64,000 nucleotides of DNA from Amycolatopsis bartoniae (GTDB lineage: Bacteria > Actinomycetota > Actinomycetes > Mycobacteriales > Pseudonocardiaceae), in contig NZ_JACHWH010000002.1 in assembly GCF_014191255.1 (NCBI RefSeq), positions 744,001-808,000 of the forward strand. The letters run 5' to 3'. How positions within the stretch are numbered: position 1 is the stretch's first letter; every line of letters begins with the position of its first letter. Below, piece by piece: positions 25,959 through 34,884 of the stretch. The notes below the pieces were generated by a model. That model made no database searches, was not told where the DNA came from, and was given only the letters and a program-made list of their open reading frames with translations. The translations under genes and the position numbers were made by a program.

Positions 25959-27826
25959 TTCGGCGTCACCTCGTCACTCACCTCGTCGTCGTCGAACAGC
26001 GGCCTGATGCCCCGCGCCGCCATGACCTCGTCGTTGCCGGCGCCCGGGCCGACCATCGGCCACACCTGTGCATCCTTCCCGACCACGAAGTCGATCACGA
26101 CGGGGCGGTCGTTGATCTCCATCGCGCGGCGGATGACCTGGTCGACCTCCTCCTTCGTCTCGCAGCGGAGGCCGGCGCAGCCGAGCGCCTCGGCCAGCAG
26201 CGTGAAGTCGGGGATGCGGTGCTTGTGCGTACCGAGGTCGGTGTTGGAGTACCGCTCGGCGTAGAACAGGTTCTGCCACTGGCGGACCATGCCGAGGTTG
26301 CCGTTGTTGATCACGGCGACCTTGATGGGCGCGCCCTCGATGGCGCAGGTGGCCAGTTCCTGGTTGGTCATCTGGAAGCAGCCGTCGCCGTCGATCGCCC
26401 AGACCTGCTTGTCCGGCACGCCGAACTTGGCGCCCATCGCGGCCGGGACGGCGAAGCCCATCGTGCCGAGGCCGCCGGAGTTGATCCACGTGCGCGGGTT
26501 CTCGTACTTGACGAACTGCGCGGCCCACATCTGGTGCTGGCCGACGCCCGCCGCGTACACCGCGTCCGGGCCGACGATCGCGCCGATGCGCTCGATCACG
26601 TACTGCGGCGAGAGCGTGCCGTCGGCGGGCCACTCGTAGCCCGCCGGGAACGTGTCGCGCCACGCGTCGATCTGCGTCCACCACGGGGCCAGGTCCGGCT
26701 CGCCGGTGCGGTCGGTCTCGGCCTTCACCGCGTCGATCAGCTCCGTGATGATCTCCGCGCAGTCCCCGACGATCGGCACGTCCGCCTTGCGGTTCTTGGA
26801 GATCTCGGCCGGGTCGATGTCGGCGTGCACCACGGTGGCGTCCGGCGCGAACGAGTCGAGCCTGCCGGTGACCCGGTCGTCGAACCGGGCGCCCAGCGCC
26901 ACCAGCAGGTCCGCGCGCTGCATCGCCGCGACCGCCGCGACCGAGCCGTGCATACCGGGCATGCCCAGGTGCTGCGGGTGCGAGTCGGGGAACGCGCCGC
27001 GCGCCATCAGCGTGGTGACGACGGGGATGCCGGTCTGCTCGGCGAGCTGCTTGAGCTGGGCCGAGGCGGCGGCCTTGATCACGCCGCCGCCGACGTAGAG
27101 CACCGGGCGGCGGGCCTGCGCGATGAGCCGCGCGGCCTCGCGGACCTGCTTGCCGTGCGGGCGCAGCGTCGGCCGGTAGCCGGGCAGGCGCATCTCCGGC
27201 GGCCACGAGAACGACGTCTGCTCCTGCAGCACGTCCTTCGGGATGTCGACGAGCACCGGGCCGGGGCGGCCGGTGGAGGCCAGGTGGAACGCCTCGGCGA
27301 TGGTCCGCGGGATGTCCGCCGGGTCCTTGACGAGGAAGTTGTGCTTGGTGATCGGCATCGTGATGCCGCAGATGTCGGCTTCCTGGAAGGCGTCGGTGCC
27401 GATCAGCTGGCGGGTCTGCTGCCCGGTGATCGCGACGACCGGCACGGAGTCCATGTTCGCGTCGGCCAGCGGGGTGACCAGGTTGGTGGCGCCGGGGCCG
27501 GAGGTGGCCATGCAGACGCCGACCTTGCCGGTGGCCTGCGCGTAGCCCGTCGCCGCGTGGCCCGCGCCCTGCTCGTGCCGGACGAGGACGTGCCGCACCT
27601 TCGTGGAGTCCAGCAGCGGGTCGTAGGCGGGCAGGATGGTGCCACCGGGAATGCCGAACACGACCTCCGCGCCCACGGCCTCGAGCGAGCGGACGAGCGA
27701 CTGCGCACCCGTGACCCGTACCGGGGTGCCGGCGGGCGGGGTGGGCTTGGGGCGGGCCCCGAGCTGGGCGGGCGAGGCCGGGGCGGGGCCGGCTTTCGCT
27801 TCCGGTCGCGAGGTGGCGCTAGTCAT
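25955..27826 (-). CDS. ilvB: Acetolactate synthase large (catalytic) subunit
   Basis: A 623-residue thiamine-diphosphate enzyme that condenses pyruvate with pyruvate or 2-oxobutyrate. It shows the catalytic Glu region ([19 protein letters not shown]), the FAD domain ([19 protein letters not shown]) and the ThDP/Mg motif [15 protein letters not shown] in the C-terminal third. The first 35 residues are Pro/Ala-rich and non-conserved. ATG 27826 is the start. Expression is probably attenuated through the leader peptide and terminator 60-170 bases upstream. Confidence 0.97.
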   Translation of the reverse strand: MTSATSRPEAKAGPAPASPAQLGARPKPTPPAGTPVRVTGAQSLVRSLEAVGAEVVFGIPGGTILPAYDPLLDSTKVRHVLVRHEQGAGHAATGYAQATGKVGVCMATSGPGATNLVTPLADANMDSVPVVAITGQQTRQLIGTDAFQEADICGITMPITKHNFLVKDPADIPRTIAEAFHLASTGRPGPVLVDIPKDVLQEQTSFSWPPEMRLPGYRPTLRPHGKQVREAARLIAQARRPVLYVGGGVIKAAASAQLKQLAEQTGIPVVTTLMARGAFPDSHPQHLGMPGMHGSVAAVAAMQRADLLVALGARFDDRVTGRLDSFAPDATVVHADIDPAEISKNRKADVPIVGDCAEIITELIDAVKAETDRTGEPDLAPWWTQIDAWRDTFPAGYEWPADGTLSPQYVIERIGAIVGPDAVYAAGVGQHQMWAAQFVKYENPRTWINSGGLGTMGFAVPAAMGAKFGVPDKQVWAIDGDGCFQMTNQELATCAIEGAPIKVAVINNGNLGMVRQWQNLFYAERYSNTDLGTHKHRIPDFTLLAEALGCAGLRCETKEEVDQVIRRAMEINDRPVVIDFVVGKDAQVWPMVGPGAGNDEVMAARGIRPLFDDDEVSDEVTPK

Positions 27827-27887
27827 CAGTTCTGCCTCGTGGGTCTCGTGGTGTCGTCACTCGTTCGGGTACTGGCGGCTGGGCAAC

Positions 27888-27965
27888 AAAAAACCCCCGC
27901 CGACCAGGGAGGTCGTACGAGGGTCGCGCGTCGACGCAGCGGGTGGTTCCTAAGCGTCGACGCGC
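27888..27965 (-). promoter_or_regulatory. ilvB attenuator: alternative hairpins and terminator
   Basis: On the minus strand a 12-bp pairing is possible between 27965-27954 (inside the leader ORF) and 27937-27926. The terminator follows: ACCCTCG (27924-27918) with CGGGGGT, an inner CGACC/GGTCG stem, and six T residues at 27893-27888. Because the first stem abuts the terminator arm and covers leader codons, ribosome position can decide which forms. Confidence 0.75.
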
Positions 27966-27997
27966 TTGGAAAGTACAAGACCGGTCTGCGGGATCAC
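27950..27997 (-). CDS. ilvB leader peptide
   Basis: A 15-codon ORF from GTG 27997 to TAG 27950 encoding MIPQTGLVLSKRVDA. GGAGG lies just upstream. It contains Leu-Val-Leu and Val codons, and its 3' half lies within the first attenuator arm. Leader peptides before ilvB are known in actinobacteria; the similar SKRV ending is typical as I recall it. Confidence 0.75.
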   Translation of the reverse strand: MIPQTGLVLSKRVDA

Positions 27998-28004
27998 GCC
28001 TCCG

Positions 28005-28034
28005 ACGTTAACGGGTCGTTGCGAGAAGTGTCAA
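28005..28034 (-). promoter_or_regulatory. Promoter of the ilvBNC operon
   Basis: TTGACA (28034-28029) and TAACGT (28010-28005) with an 18-base spacer on the minus strand, close to the housekeeping sigma consensus. The start site would fall only a few bases before the leader peptide's GTG. Confidence 0.65.
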
Positions 28035-28125
28035 CTCTGCGAGATCGTGATCCCGGATACTGGGCACTCCTACCGTTGGAGGCCCTGCCTTCCGAAGCCC
28101 TTCCCGGGCGGTGCACCATTTCGGG

Positions 28126-28599
28126 GTGCCCGAAACAGCCGACCCGCCGCAGCCGGTCAAGCGCCGGAAGGCGACGTTCCGCGTCCCGCTGATCGCACTG
28201 CTCGCGATCTTCGGCCTGATGGTGTGCCTGGCGCCCACGGCGTTCGCGGACGTTCCCGGATTGTGGGCGCTGTACGTCGTTCCGCTGGCGCTGATCGTGT
28301 ACGTCGTGCGCACCAGGACGGTCGCCACGCCGCAGGGGCTCGCGGTGTGGACGATGTTCGGGCACCGCGAGCTGCCCTGGGACGCGCTGAAAGGGCTGTC
28401 GATCTCCAAGAAGGCCAAGGTGAGCGCGGTGCTCGCCGACGACAGCAAGATCCCGCTGCCGTCGGTGCGCACGCGCCACCTGCCGGTGCTGGCGCTGGTG
28501 TCCAACGGCAGGCTCAAGGACCCGACGGGCCTCGTCGAGGAGATCGTCACGCCCGCGGAGCCGGAGCCTCCGGAATCGCCGGGTTCGTCGGCGGAGTAG
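28126..28599 (+). CDS. Bacterial PH-domain membrane protein
   Basis: A protein of about 157 residues with two adjacent transmembrane helices near the N-terminus (PLIALLAIFGLMVCLAP and LWALYVVPLALIVYVV), then a compact bacterial PH domain (TVATPQGLAVWTMFGHRELPW, WDALKGLSI) with a soluble acidic tail. This is the usual actinobacterial PH6-type small membrane protein, of unknown cellular role. GTG 28126 is preferred but GTG 28111 is in frame. Its 3' end overlaps the AtzG-like gene on the other strand by 53 bases. Confidence 0.75.
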   Translation: MPETADPPQPVKRRKATFRVPLIALLAIFGLMVCLAPTAFADVPGLWALYVVPLALIVYVVRTRTVATPQGLAVWTMFGHRELPWDALKGLSISKKAKVSAVLADDSKIPLPSVRTRHLPVLALVSNGRLKDPTGLVEEIVTPAEPEPPESPGSSAE

Positions 28600-28786
28600 C
28601 CCAGTCCTCGATCCGCCCGGCCGCGCGGAAACGCAGCGCCGGGTCGGCGTAGCGCGCGGCCGGAACGGCGTAGAGCGCGTCCACGGCGGTCCGGTGCGCC
28701 TCGTAGGCGGTCACGTAAGCCGCGGTCTCCGCTTCGGAGGCCGGCAGCCGGGCGGCGGCGAGCAGGTTCTTCAGTACCTCGGTCAT
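28547..28786 (-). CDS. AtzG/DUF4089-like small amidase subunit
   Basis: A 79-residue protein starting at ATG 28786, eight bases after the amidase stop. Its core is helical and Ala-rich (LLAAARLPASEAETAAYVTAY) followed by ALYAVPAARYADPALRFRA, a layout like the small DUF4089/AtzG proteins that pair with AtzE-type amidases in 1-carboxybiuret hydrolysis. Here the partner would be the preceding amidase; the assignment rests on position and shape rather than a strong motif. The last 53 bases overlap the convergent PH-domain gene. Confidence 0.5.
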   Translation of the reverse strand: MTEVLKNLLAAARLPASEAETAAYVTAYEAHRTAVDALYAVPAARYADPALRFRAAGRIEDWATPPTNPAIPEAPAPRA

Positions 28787-28794
28787 GTCTCTCC

Positions 28795-30213
28795 TCAGGC
28801 GGCGGTGCGGACGGCGGGCTGGGGCACCCGCAGGTGCCAGTCGGTGCTCTGCTGGAAGGCGTCCCCGGCCCGCAGGATCGCGGCCTCGCCGAACGCGGGA
28901 CCGGCCAGCTGCAGCGAAAGCGGCAGCCCGGCGGCGGTGAAGCCCATCGGCACGGCGAGCACGGGGTTGCCGACGGTGTCCCAGTACGGCGTGTGGATCA
29001 TCGAGAACAGCCGGTCGACGTCGGTCTGCCCGCCCGGCCCCGTGATCTCCCCGAACTTCGGCGCCCCCACCGAAGTCGTCGGGCACACGATCACGTCGAC
29101 GGTCTCGAACAGCCGCCCGATCGCGTCCTGCGCCACGCGCCGGACCCGTTGCGCCTGCACGTAGTCCGCGCCGGAGACCATCGCGCCGACCGCCATCATC
29201 GCCCGGGTGGCGACGAAGTAGTCCTCCCAGCGGCTCGCGAGGTCGGTGCGGTGGTAGGCCAGCGCCTCGCAACCCATCGTGATCATGTCCGCGGTGACCA
29301 TCTCGTGCCAGTACGGCAGCGTGACCTCCACGAGCGTCGCGCCCTGCTCGGCGAGCACCGCGATCGCGGCATCGAAGGTGCTTTCCAGCGCCGGATCGCT
29401 GTCGGCCGGGAAGTGGTGCTCACGCACGACGCCGATCCGCATCCCGGTGAGGTCGCCGGTGAACTCGGGCGCGGCGAACGGCGCGTCCACGCAGTCCGGG
29501 TCGCTCGGGTCCAGGCCCGCCAGCACTTCGAGCACCGCCGCGCAGTCCTTCGCGCTGCGGGCCAGCGGGCCGATGTGGTCGAGGCTGTAGCCGAGCGGGA
29601 CGCACCCGGACTTCGGCACCCGGCCGAACGTGGGCATCAGCCCGCTCACCCCGCAGAACGCCGCCGGGATGCGGATGCTGCCCGCCGTGTCGGTGCCCAG
29701 CCCGGCGAGGAACATCCCCGCCGCGACCCCGCTGCCGGTGCCGGAGCTGGAGCCGCCGGGCCAGGTCTCGGGGTCCCACGGGTTGCGCGGGACCGGGAAC
29801 GGCTTCGTCGCGTCGGGCATGCCGCACGCGAACTCCATCGTCGTGGTCTTGCCGGTGATCACCGCGCCCGCGGCCTTCACCCGCGCGACCGCCGGCGCGT
29901 CCTTGTCCGCGCCCCAGCTGCGGTCGAGGACCAGGCTCTGCGCGGTCGTCGGACCCTCGGCCATCGCCAGGATGTCCTTGACGCCAAAGGGAATTCCGTG
30001 CAGCGGACCACGGTCGACGCCGCTCGCCAGCTCGGCGTCCGCGGCTGCGGCGCGCTCCAGCGCGTACTCGTCGAAGCGGGCGAGGTACGTGCCGAGAGCG
30101 TCGTCGTGCGCGTCGGCCGTGGCGATCGCGGCTTCGGTCAGCGCCACCGAGGTGACAGTGCCGTCGCGCAGCGCCTTCGCGGCGTCGGTGAGGGTCTGGG
30201 GGAACTCGGTCAT
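28795..30213 (-). CDS. Amidase-signature family hydrolase
   Basis: A 472-residue amidase-signature enzyme. The Ser-cisSer-Lys triad can be placed: Lys in GIPFGVKDILA (near residue 83), cis-Ser in the GGSSSGTGSGVAAG loop, and nucleophile Ser in GTDTAGSIRIPA. It hydrolyses a carbon-nitrogen amide bond; unlike GatA it has a catabolic context. ATG 30213 overlaps the GntR stop (ATGA), and the AtzG-like gene follows. The neighbours (NCS1 nucleobase-type permease, GntR/HutC regulator) suggest uptake and breakdown of a ureide, hydantoin or heterocyclic amide. The substrate is unknown. Confidence 0.88.
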   Translation of the reverse strand: MTEFPQTLTDAAKALRDGTVTSVALTEAAIATADAHDDALGTYLARFDEYALERAAAADAELASGVDRGPLHGIPFGVKDILAMAEGPTTAQSLVLDRSWGADKDAPAVARVKAAGAVITGKTTTMEFACGMPDATKPFPVPRNPWDPETWPGGSSSGTGSGVAAGMFLAGLGTDTAGSIRIPAAFCGVSGLMPTFGRVPKSGCVPLGYSLDHIGPLARSAKDCAAVLEVLAGLDPSDPDCVDAPFAAPEFTGDLTGMRIGVVREHHFPADSDPALESTFDAAIAVLAEQGATLVEVTLPYWHEMVTADMITMGCEALAYHRTDLASRWEDYFVATRAMMAVGAMVSGADYVQAQRVRRVAQDAIGRLFETVDVIVCPTTSVGAPKFGEITGPGGQTDVDRLFSMIHTPYWDTVGNPVLAVPMGFTAAGLPLSLQLAGPAFGEAAILRAGDAFQQSTDWHLRVPQPAVRTAA

Positions 30214-30944
30214 GACAGCTCCTTGGTGCCGCGGGAGACGAAGCGGAAGCGCTCGCCGCGCGTGTGGATGAAGGCCAGGTCGAAGGGGCGGCCGTCGGGG
30301 GCGTAGATCAGCTGCTCCATGAGGATCAGCGGCGCGCCCTCGCGGATCCCGAGCACCGACGCCAGCAGTGCGTCGGCCAGCTCGCAGTCGAAGATGAACT
30401 CGGAGTCCGACAGCTCGACCCTGGCGTCGTCGAGCAACCGGTACCAGTCGGAGACGAACGGGGTGCCCAGCAGTTGCCCGGCTTCCGGGAACAGCACGTA
30501 GTTCGTGGCCACGGCGATCGGTTCCTCGTCGTGCAGCGCCACGTACTCCAGCCGCAGGCACGGCGTGCCGGGAGCGACCCCGAGCCGCTCGGCTGCCGTC
30601 GGCGGCGCGGGCACGACCGAGCGGTCCAGCTCGCGGGGCCGCATCCGCTGGTTCAGCAGGCTGTCCCGCGACGGCTTGATCACCCCGTGTGCCTCCGGCA
30701 GTGACGTCTTCACCGGCTTGACGGCCGTGTGCGTGCCGATGCCCTGCGTGCGCTCGATGAGCCCTTCGGCCCGCAACAGCGTGAGCGCCTGGCGGACCGT
30801 CGCGCGCGACGCCTGGTGCGACGCCATCAGCTCGGCCTCGCTGGGCAGGTGGCCGTCCGGGTAGTGACCGCCCTGGACCGCCGCGCGCAACATGTCCCGC
30901 AGCCGGCGCACGTCGTGTACCCGCTGCTGCGATACGGGTTTCAT
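30210..30944 (-). CDS. GntR-family (HutC/UTRA) transcriptional regulator
   Basis: A 244-residue regulator with an N-terminal winged helix (LPSEAELMASHQASRATVRQ, LRAEGLIERTQGIGT, about residues 5-75) and a C-terminal UTRA ligand-binding domain (about 95-235; LRLEYVALHDEEPIAV). It probably represses the permease/amidase operon and responds to its substrate. ATG 30944 is chosen because the winged helix begins shortly after; GGAGG is directly against the ATG. It is coupled to the amidase gene by a 4-base overlap. Confidence 0.88.
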   Translation of the reverse strand: MKPVSQQRVHDVRRLRDMLRAAVQGGHYPDGHLPSEAELMASHQASRATVRQALTLLRAEGLIERTQGIGTHTAVKPVKTSLPEAHGVIKPSRDSLLNQRMRPRELDRSVVPAPPTAAERLGVAPGTPCLRLEYVALHDEEPIAVATNYVLFPEAGQLLGTPFVSDWYRLLDDARVELSDSEFIFDCELADALLASVLGIREGAPLILMEQLIYAPDGRPFDLAFIHTRGERFRFVSRGTKELS

Positions 30945-31012
30945 CCTCCGGGACGCTAAGGAGCGGGCATTGCCCGGCGGTCTCCGGTGGATGACCTCGC
31001 TGTTACACGTGA

Positions 31013-31099
31013 TCATGCGGCCACCGGCGTTCCGGCGAACTCGGCAGCGGTGGCGAAACCGCAGTCCCGCATCACCTCGACGACGATCATGGCCTGCAT
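31013..31099 (-). CDS. Tiny ORF coupled to the NCS1 permease gene
   Basis: A 28-residue ORF (MQAMIVVEVMRDCGFATAAE then FAGTPVAA) whose ATG overlaps the permease stop as TGATG. Codon third positions are almost all G or C, and the start is ideally placed for translational coupling. No family is recognised. It might be a small protein of the permease/amidase operon, or chance. It ends 68 bases before the GntR start. Confidence 0.4.
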   Translation of the reverse strand: MQAMIVVEVMRDCGFATAAEFAGTPVAA

Positions 31100-32757
31100 C
31101 ACGCGACCTCCAGTGCGGGTGCTTCTTCCTGAGGGGGAGCGAACTTCGGCATGCCGAGCGGCGTGGCGCCACTGGGCGGCCGCCAGGCGTTGGGCTTGCA
31201 GGCGTCGTGGCACGCACCCTCGGTGGAGCAGCAGAGCGAGCAGATCGTGCCGCCGTGGTGCGGGCAGGTGGCCATGTCGATCACGTCGTAGTCGCCGCCG
31301 CAGACCGAGCACGGCAGCTCACCGTCGTTCTCCGGCAGCTCGGACAACCGCGCGATGTACCAACGTCCTCTTGTCGACAATGCGATGATCGGCGGGAGGA
31401 CAATCGCCACCGCCAACGCGATGAACGGCGACAGTGCGGCGGCCGTGGCACCGAAGGCCCCGTAGTAGGCGACCATCGAGACCGCGCCGGCGACGATCAT
31501 CGAGCCGAAGCCGACCGGGTTGACGTTGTAGAGGTGCGCCCGGTGGAACACGAGGTCCGGCGGCGCGAGCCCGAGCCACTTCTTGTTGATCACCAGGTCC
31601 GCCACCATCGCGCCGATCCAGGCGACGCCGACGTTGGAGTACCAGGCGAGCACCTCGACGATGTGGTCGAAGATGCCGATCTCCATGAGCACCAGCGACA
31701 GCCCGACCTGCAGGAACACCCACGCGGCACGGCCGGGGTGGCGGTGCAGCAGCCGCGAGAAGAAGTTCGACCACGACAGCGAGCCCGAGTAGGTGTTCAT
31801 GATGTTGATCTTGACCTGGGACAGCAGCACCAGGAGTCCGGCGAGGACCAGCGCGACCGTGTGGTTGCCGGTCAGCCGCTCGTACACCGCGGTGAACAGG
31901 TCCACCGGGATCCCGACGTGCGCGGCGTCGACCTTCGTCGAGGCGTAACCGACCAGCAGCGTCGAGGCGAAGAAGATGCCCACGGCGAACAGCGCGAAGC
32001 CGGGCCCGCCCATGATCACCGCGAGCCGCCAGCGGTGCCGGTTCCCCGTCGACGGGTCGGGCATCAGCCGCAGGTAGTCGCCCTGCTCCCCCACCTGGGT
32101 GGCGAGTGACAGTTGCGCGGCGGCGATGGTGAACACGGCGAGCACGGTGAGCCCGGCCAGGCCGGTGGGCGAGACGGTCGTCGGGTGCACCATGTTGTGC
32201 CCGGCGTCCGGCGCCGTCGCCGCGGTGCCCAGCGCCAGTCCGATCAGCGCGATCCAGATCGGCCAGGTCCACGCCTGGAACTTCGCGCTGAACGACATCC
32301 CGTACAGCGTCAGCGGGATCATCACCGCGGACACCACGACGTAGGACAGGTGGATGTCCAGCCGCGTCAGCGCGGTGACCGCCTGCGCCATGATCGCGCC
32401 CTCGTACGCCAGGAAGATCAGCGTGTAGGTCGCGTACACCAGCGACGTCAGCGTCGAACCGAGGTAGCCGAAGCCGGAGCCGCGGGTGAGCAGGTCGATG
32501 TCGACGTGCTTGCGGGCGATGGCGAACGCGATCACCAGTGTGAGCGGCAATGTCACCGCGGCCGCGACGAGGAAGCCGACGAGCGCGTTCGCGAAGCCGA
32601 AGGCGTCGACGAACGCGGCGTCGAGCGCGTAGCCCGCCATCGCGGAAATGCCCACGAGGCAGGAGAGGAACACCATCCAGGGCGACCACTTGCGGAACGC
32701 CGCCGGGGTGTACCGCAGGGAGTAGTCCTCCATCTGCGGATTGTCAGCGAGGCCCAT
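31099..32757 (-). CDS. NCS1-family nucleobase/allantoin-type permease with Cys-rich tail
   Basis: A 552-residue transporter with about 12 transmembrane helices in the purine-cytosine permease (NCS1) family; N-terminal YTPAAFRKWSPW and the early helix GISAMAGYALDAAF fit the family. These proteins import purines, cytosine, allantoin or hydantoins with Na+ or H+. Unusually, the cytoplasmic C-terminus adds a Cys/His-rich module (CSVCGG, ATCPHHGGTICSLCC, CHDACKP; about residues 487-525) that looks like a metal-binding domain. It is the first gene of the operon with the GntR regulator, amidase and AtzG-like protein. The start is ATG 32757 with AAGGGA upstream. Confidence 0.85.
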   Translation of the reverse strand: MGLADNPQMEDYSLRYTPAAFRKWSPWMVFLSCLVGISAMAGYALDAAFVDAFGFANALVGFLVAAAVTLPLTLVIAFAIARKHVDIDLLTRGSGFGYLGSTLTSLVYATYTLIFLAYEGAIMAQAVTALTRLDIHLSYVVVSAVMIPLTLYGMSFSAKFQAWTWPIWIALIGLALGTAATAPDAGHNMVHPTTVSPTGLAGLTVLAVFTIAAAQLSLATQVGEQGDYLRLMPDPSTGNRHRWRLAVIMGGPGFALFAVGIFFASTLLVGYASTKVDAAHVGIPVDLFTAVYERLTGNHTVALVLAGLLVLLSQVKINIMNTYSGSLSWSNFFSRLLHRHPGRAAWVFLQVGLSLVLMEIGIFDHIVEVLAWYSNVGVAWIGAMVADLVINKKWLGLAPPDLVFHRAHLYNVNPVGFGSMIVAGAVSMVAYYGAFGATAAALSPFIALAVAIVLPPIIALSTRGRWYIARLSELPENDGELPCSVCGGDYDVIDMATCPHHGGTICSLCCSTEGACHDACKPNAWRPPSGATPLGMPKFAPPQEEAPALEVA

Positions 32758-32970
32758 TTCCGATCCCTTCGCTCGAGTTGAGCGAAAGCTGCCAAGGCCG
32801 TATTTCCGCTGCGTATCGGCTCGTGTTGCGCCGGGTTACGCCGATTACCGGCACTGGAGAAGGGCTGGTGATCTGCGGTTTCCCACATTCCGGTCACCAC
32901 TGCGCCGGAATTCGCCGTCCTTGAGCCGCCGCGTGCGGGGAGTGATCCGGACGGGCGTAACCTCGGTGCC
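32758..32970. promoter_or_regulatory. Divergent promoter region between permease and ilvD
   Basis: A 213-bp gap between two divergent genes. On the plus strand TAACCT (32958-32963) is seven bases before the ilvD ATG, a leaderless layout. I cannot point to a convincing GntR operator for the permease operon. Confidence 0.45.
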
Positions 32971-34815
32971 ATGCCTGCTCTGCGCTCCCGAACCACCACC
33001 CACGGCCGCAACGCCGCGGGCGCCCGTTCCCTGTGGCGGGCCACCGGCATGACCGACAGCGACTTCGGTAAGCCGATCGTGGCGATCGCCAACTCCTACA
33101 CCCAGTTCGTGCCGGGCCACGTACACCTCAAGAACCTCGGCGAGATCGTCGCCGAGGCCGTGGCCGAGGCCGGTGGCGTGGCCCGCGAGTTCCACACGAT
33201 CGCGGTGGACGACGGGATCGCGATGGGGCACAGCGGCATGCTCTACTCGCTGCCCTCGCGCGAGATCATCGCGGACTCCGTGGAGTACATGGTGAACGCG
33301 CACCAGGCCGACGCGCTGGTGTGCATCTCCAACTGCGACAAGATCACGCCGGGCATGCTCAACGCCGCGATGCGGCTCAACATCCCGACGGTGTTCGTGT
33401 CCGGCGGGCCGATGGAGGCCGGCAAGGCCGTCGTCGTCGGCGGGGTCGCGCAGGCGCCCACCGACCTGATCACCGCGATCTCGGCCTCGGCCAGCCCGGA
33501 GGTCGACGAGGACGGGCTGTCCATTGTGGAGCGCTCCGCGTGCCCCACGTGCGGCTCCTGCTCGGGCATGTTCACCGCGAACTCGATGAACTGCCTCACC
33601 GAGGCGCTGGGCCTGTCCCTGCCGGGCAACGGGTCCACGCTGGCCACGCACGCCGCGCGCCGCGCGCTGTTCTCCGGCGCCGGGCGCACCGTCGTCGAGC
33701 TGGCGAAACGCTGGTACGAGCAGGACGACGAGAGCGTGCTGCCGCGGAACATCGCGACCAAGGCCGCGTTCGAGAACGCGATGGCGCTCGACATGGCCAT
33801 GGGCGGCTCCACCAACACCGTGCTGCACATCCTCGCCGCCGCGCAGGAGGGCGAAGTCGACTTCACGATCGCGGACATCGACGCGATCGGCCGTCGCGTG
33901 CCGTGCCTGTCGAAGGTGGCGCCGAACTCCGACTACCACATGGAGGACGTGCACCGGGCCGGTGGCATCCCCGCGATCCTCGGCGAGCTGTACCGCGGCG
34001 GGCTGCTGAACGAGAATGTCACCGCGGTCCACTCACCCTCGCTGGACGAGTGGCTGTCGAAGTGGGACATCCGCGCCGAGTCGCCCGCGCCGGAGGCGAT
34101 CGAGCTGTTCCACGCCGCGCCGGGCGGAGTCCGCACCACCGAGGCGTTCTCGACGGAGAACCGGTGGTCCTCTTTGGACACCGACGCCGAGGGCGGGTGC
34201 ATCCGGGACCTCGCGCACGCGTACACGAAGGACGGCGGGCTGGCGATCCTGCGCGGCAACCTGGCCGAGAACGGCGCGGTGATCAAGGCCGCGGGCATCG
34301 AGGAGTCGCTGTGGCGGTTCCAGGGTCCCGCGCACGTGCTGGAGAGCCAGGAGGAAGCCGTCTCGGCGATCCTGGGCAAGAAGATCCAGCCCGGTGAGGT
34401 GCTCGTGATCCGCTACGAGGGTCCCGCGGGCGGCCCGGGGATGCAGGAGATGCTGCACCCGACGGCGTTCCTCAAGGGCTCGGGTCTCGGCAAGAAGTGC
34501 GCGCTGATCACCGACGGCCGGTTCTCCGGTGGCTCGTCGGGCATCTCGGTGGGGCACATCTCGCCGGAAGCCGCGTCGGGCGGCGTGATCGGTTTGGTGG
34601 AGAACGGCGACCAGATCCTGATCGACGTGCACGAGCGGAAGCTGGAGCTGCTCGTGGACGACGAGGTGCTGGCCGAGCGCCGCGCGAAGATGGACGCGAG
34701 CGAGCGCCCGTGGCAGCCGAAGGACAGGCAGCGCCCGGTCACGGCGGCCCTGCGTGCCTACGCCCGCATGGCGACCTCCGCCGACACCGGCGCGGTGCGC
34801 GACGTGAACCGCTGA
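32971..34815 (+). CDS. ilvD: Dihydroxy-acid dehydratase
   Basis: A 614-residue iron-sulfur dehydratase, the third common step of valine, isoleucine and leucine synthesis. The cluster Cys residues are in [12 protein letters not shown] and [21 protein letters not shown] (the latter spread over residues 190-211), with [10 protein letters not shown] and the C-terminal [20 protein letters not shown] typical of the family. The length is normal. It starts with [18 protein letters not shown]. It stands apart from ilvBNC, with its own leaderless-type promoter and a strong terminator. Confidence 0.97.
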   Translation: MPALRSRTTTHGRNAAGARSLWRATGMTDSDFGKPIVAIANSYTQFVPGHVHLKNLGEIVAEAVAEAGGVAREFHTIAVDDGIAMGHSGMLYSLPSREIIADSVEYMVNAHQADALVCISNCDKITPGMLNAAMRLNIPTVFVSGGPMEAGKAVVVGGVAQAPTDLITAISASASPEVDEDGLSIVERSACPTCGSCSGMFTANSMNCLTEALGLSLPGNGSTLATHAARRALFSGAGRTVVELAKRWYEQDDESVLPRNIATKAAFENAMALDMAMGGSTNTVLHILAAAQEGEVDFTIADIDAIGRRVPCLSKVAPNSDYHMEDVHRAGGIPAILGELYRGGLLNENVTAVHSPSLDEWLSKWDIRAESPAPEAIELFHAAPGGVRTTEAFSTENRWSSLDTDAEGGCIRDLAHAYTKDGGLAILRGNLAENGAVIKAAGIEESLWRFQGPAHVLESQEEAVSAILGKKIQPGEVLVIRYEGPAGGPGMQEMLHPTAFLKGSGLGKKCALITDGRFSGGSSGISVGHISPEAASGGVIGLVENGDQILIDVHERKLELLVDDEVLAERRAKMDASERPWQPKDRQRPVTAALRAYARMATSADTGAVRDVNR

Positions 34816-34828
34816 CGTTTCCCGCACG

Positions 34829-34869
34829 AAAGCTCCCCGCTCTTCCCCGGAAGGGCGGGGAGCTTTTTT
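34829..34869 (+). terminator. Intrinsic terminator of ilvD
   Basis: A perfect 12-bp stem (34829-34840 with 34855-34866) followed by a T-run reaching 34869. It lies 13 bases past the ilvD stop. Confidence 0.88.
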
Positions 34870-34884
34870 GTCTACAGTGGCGGG

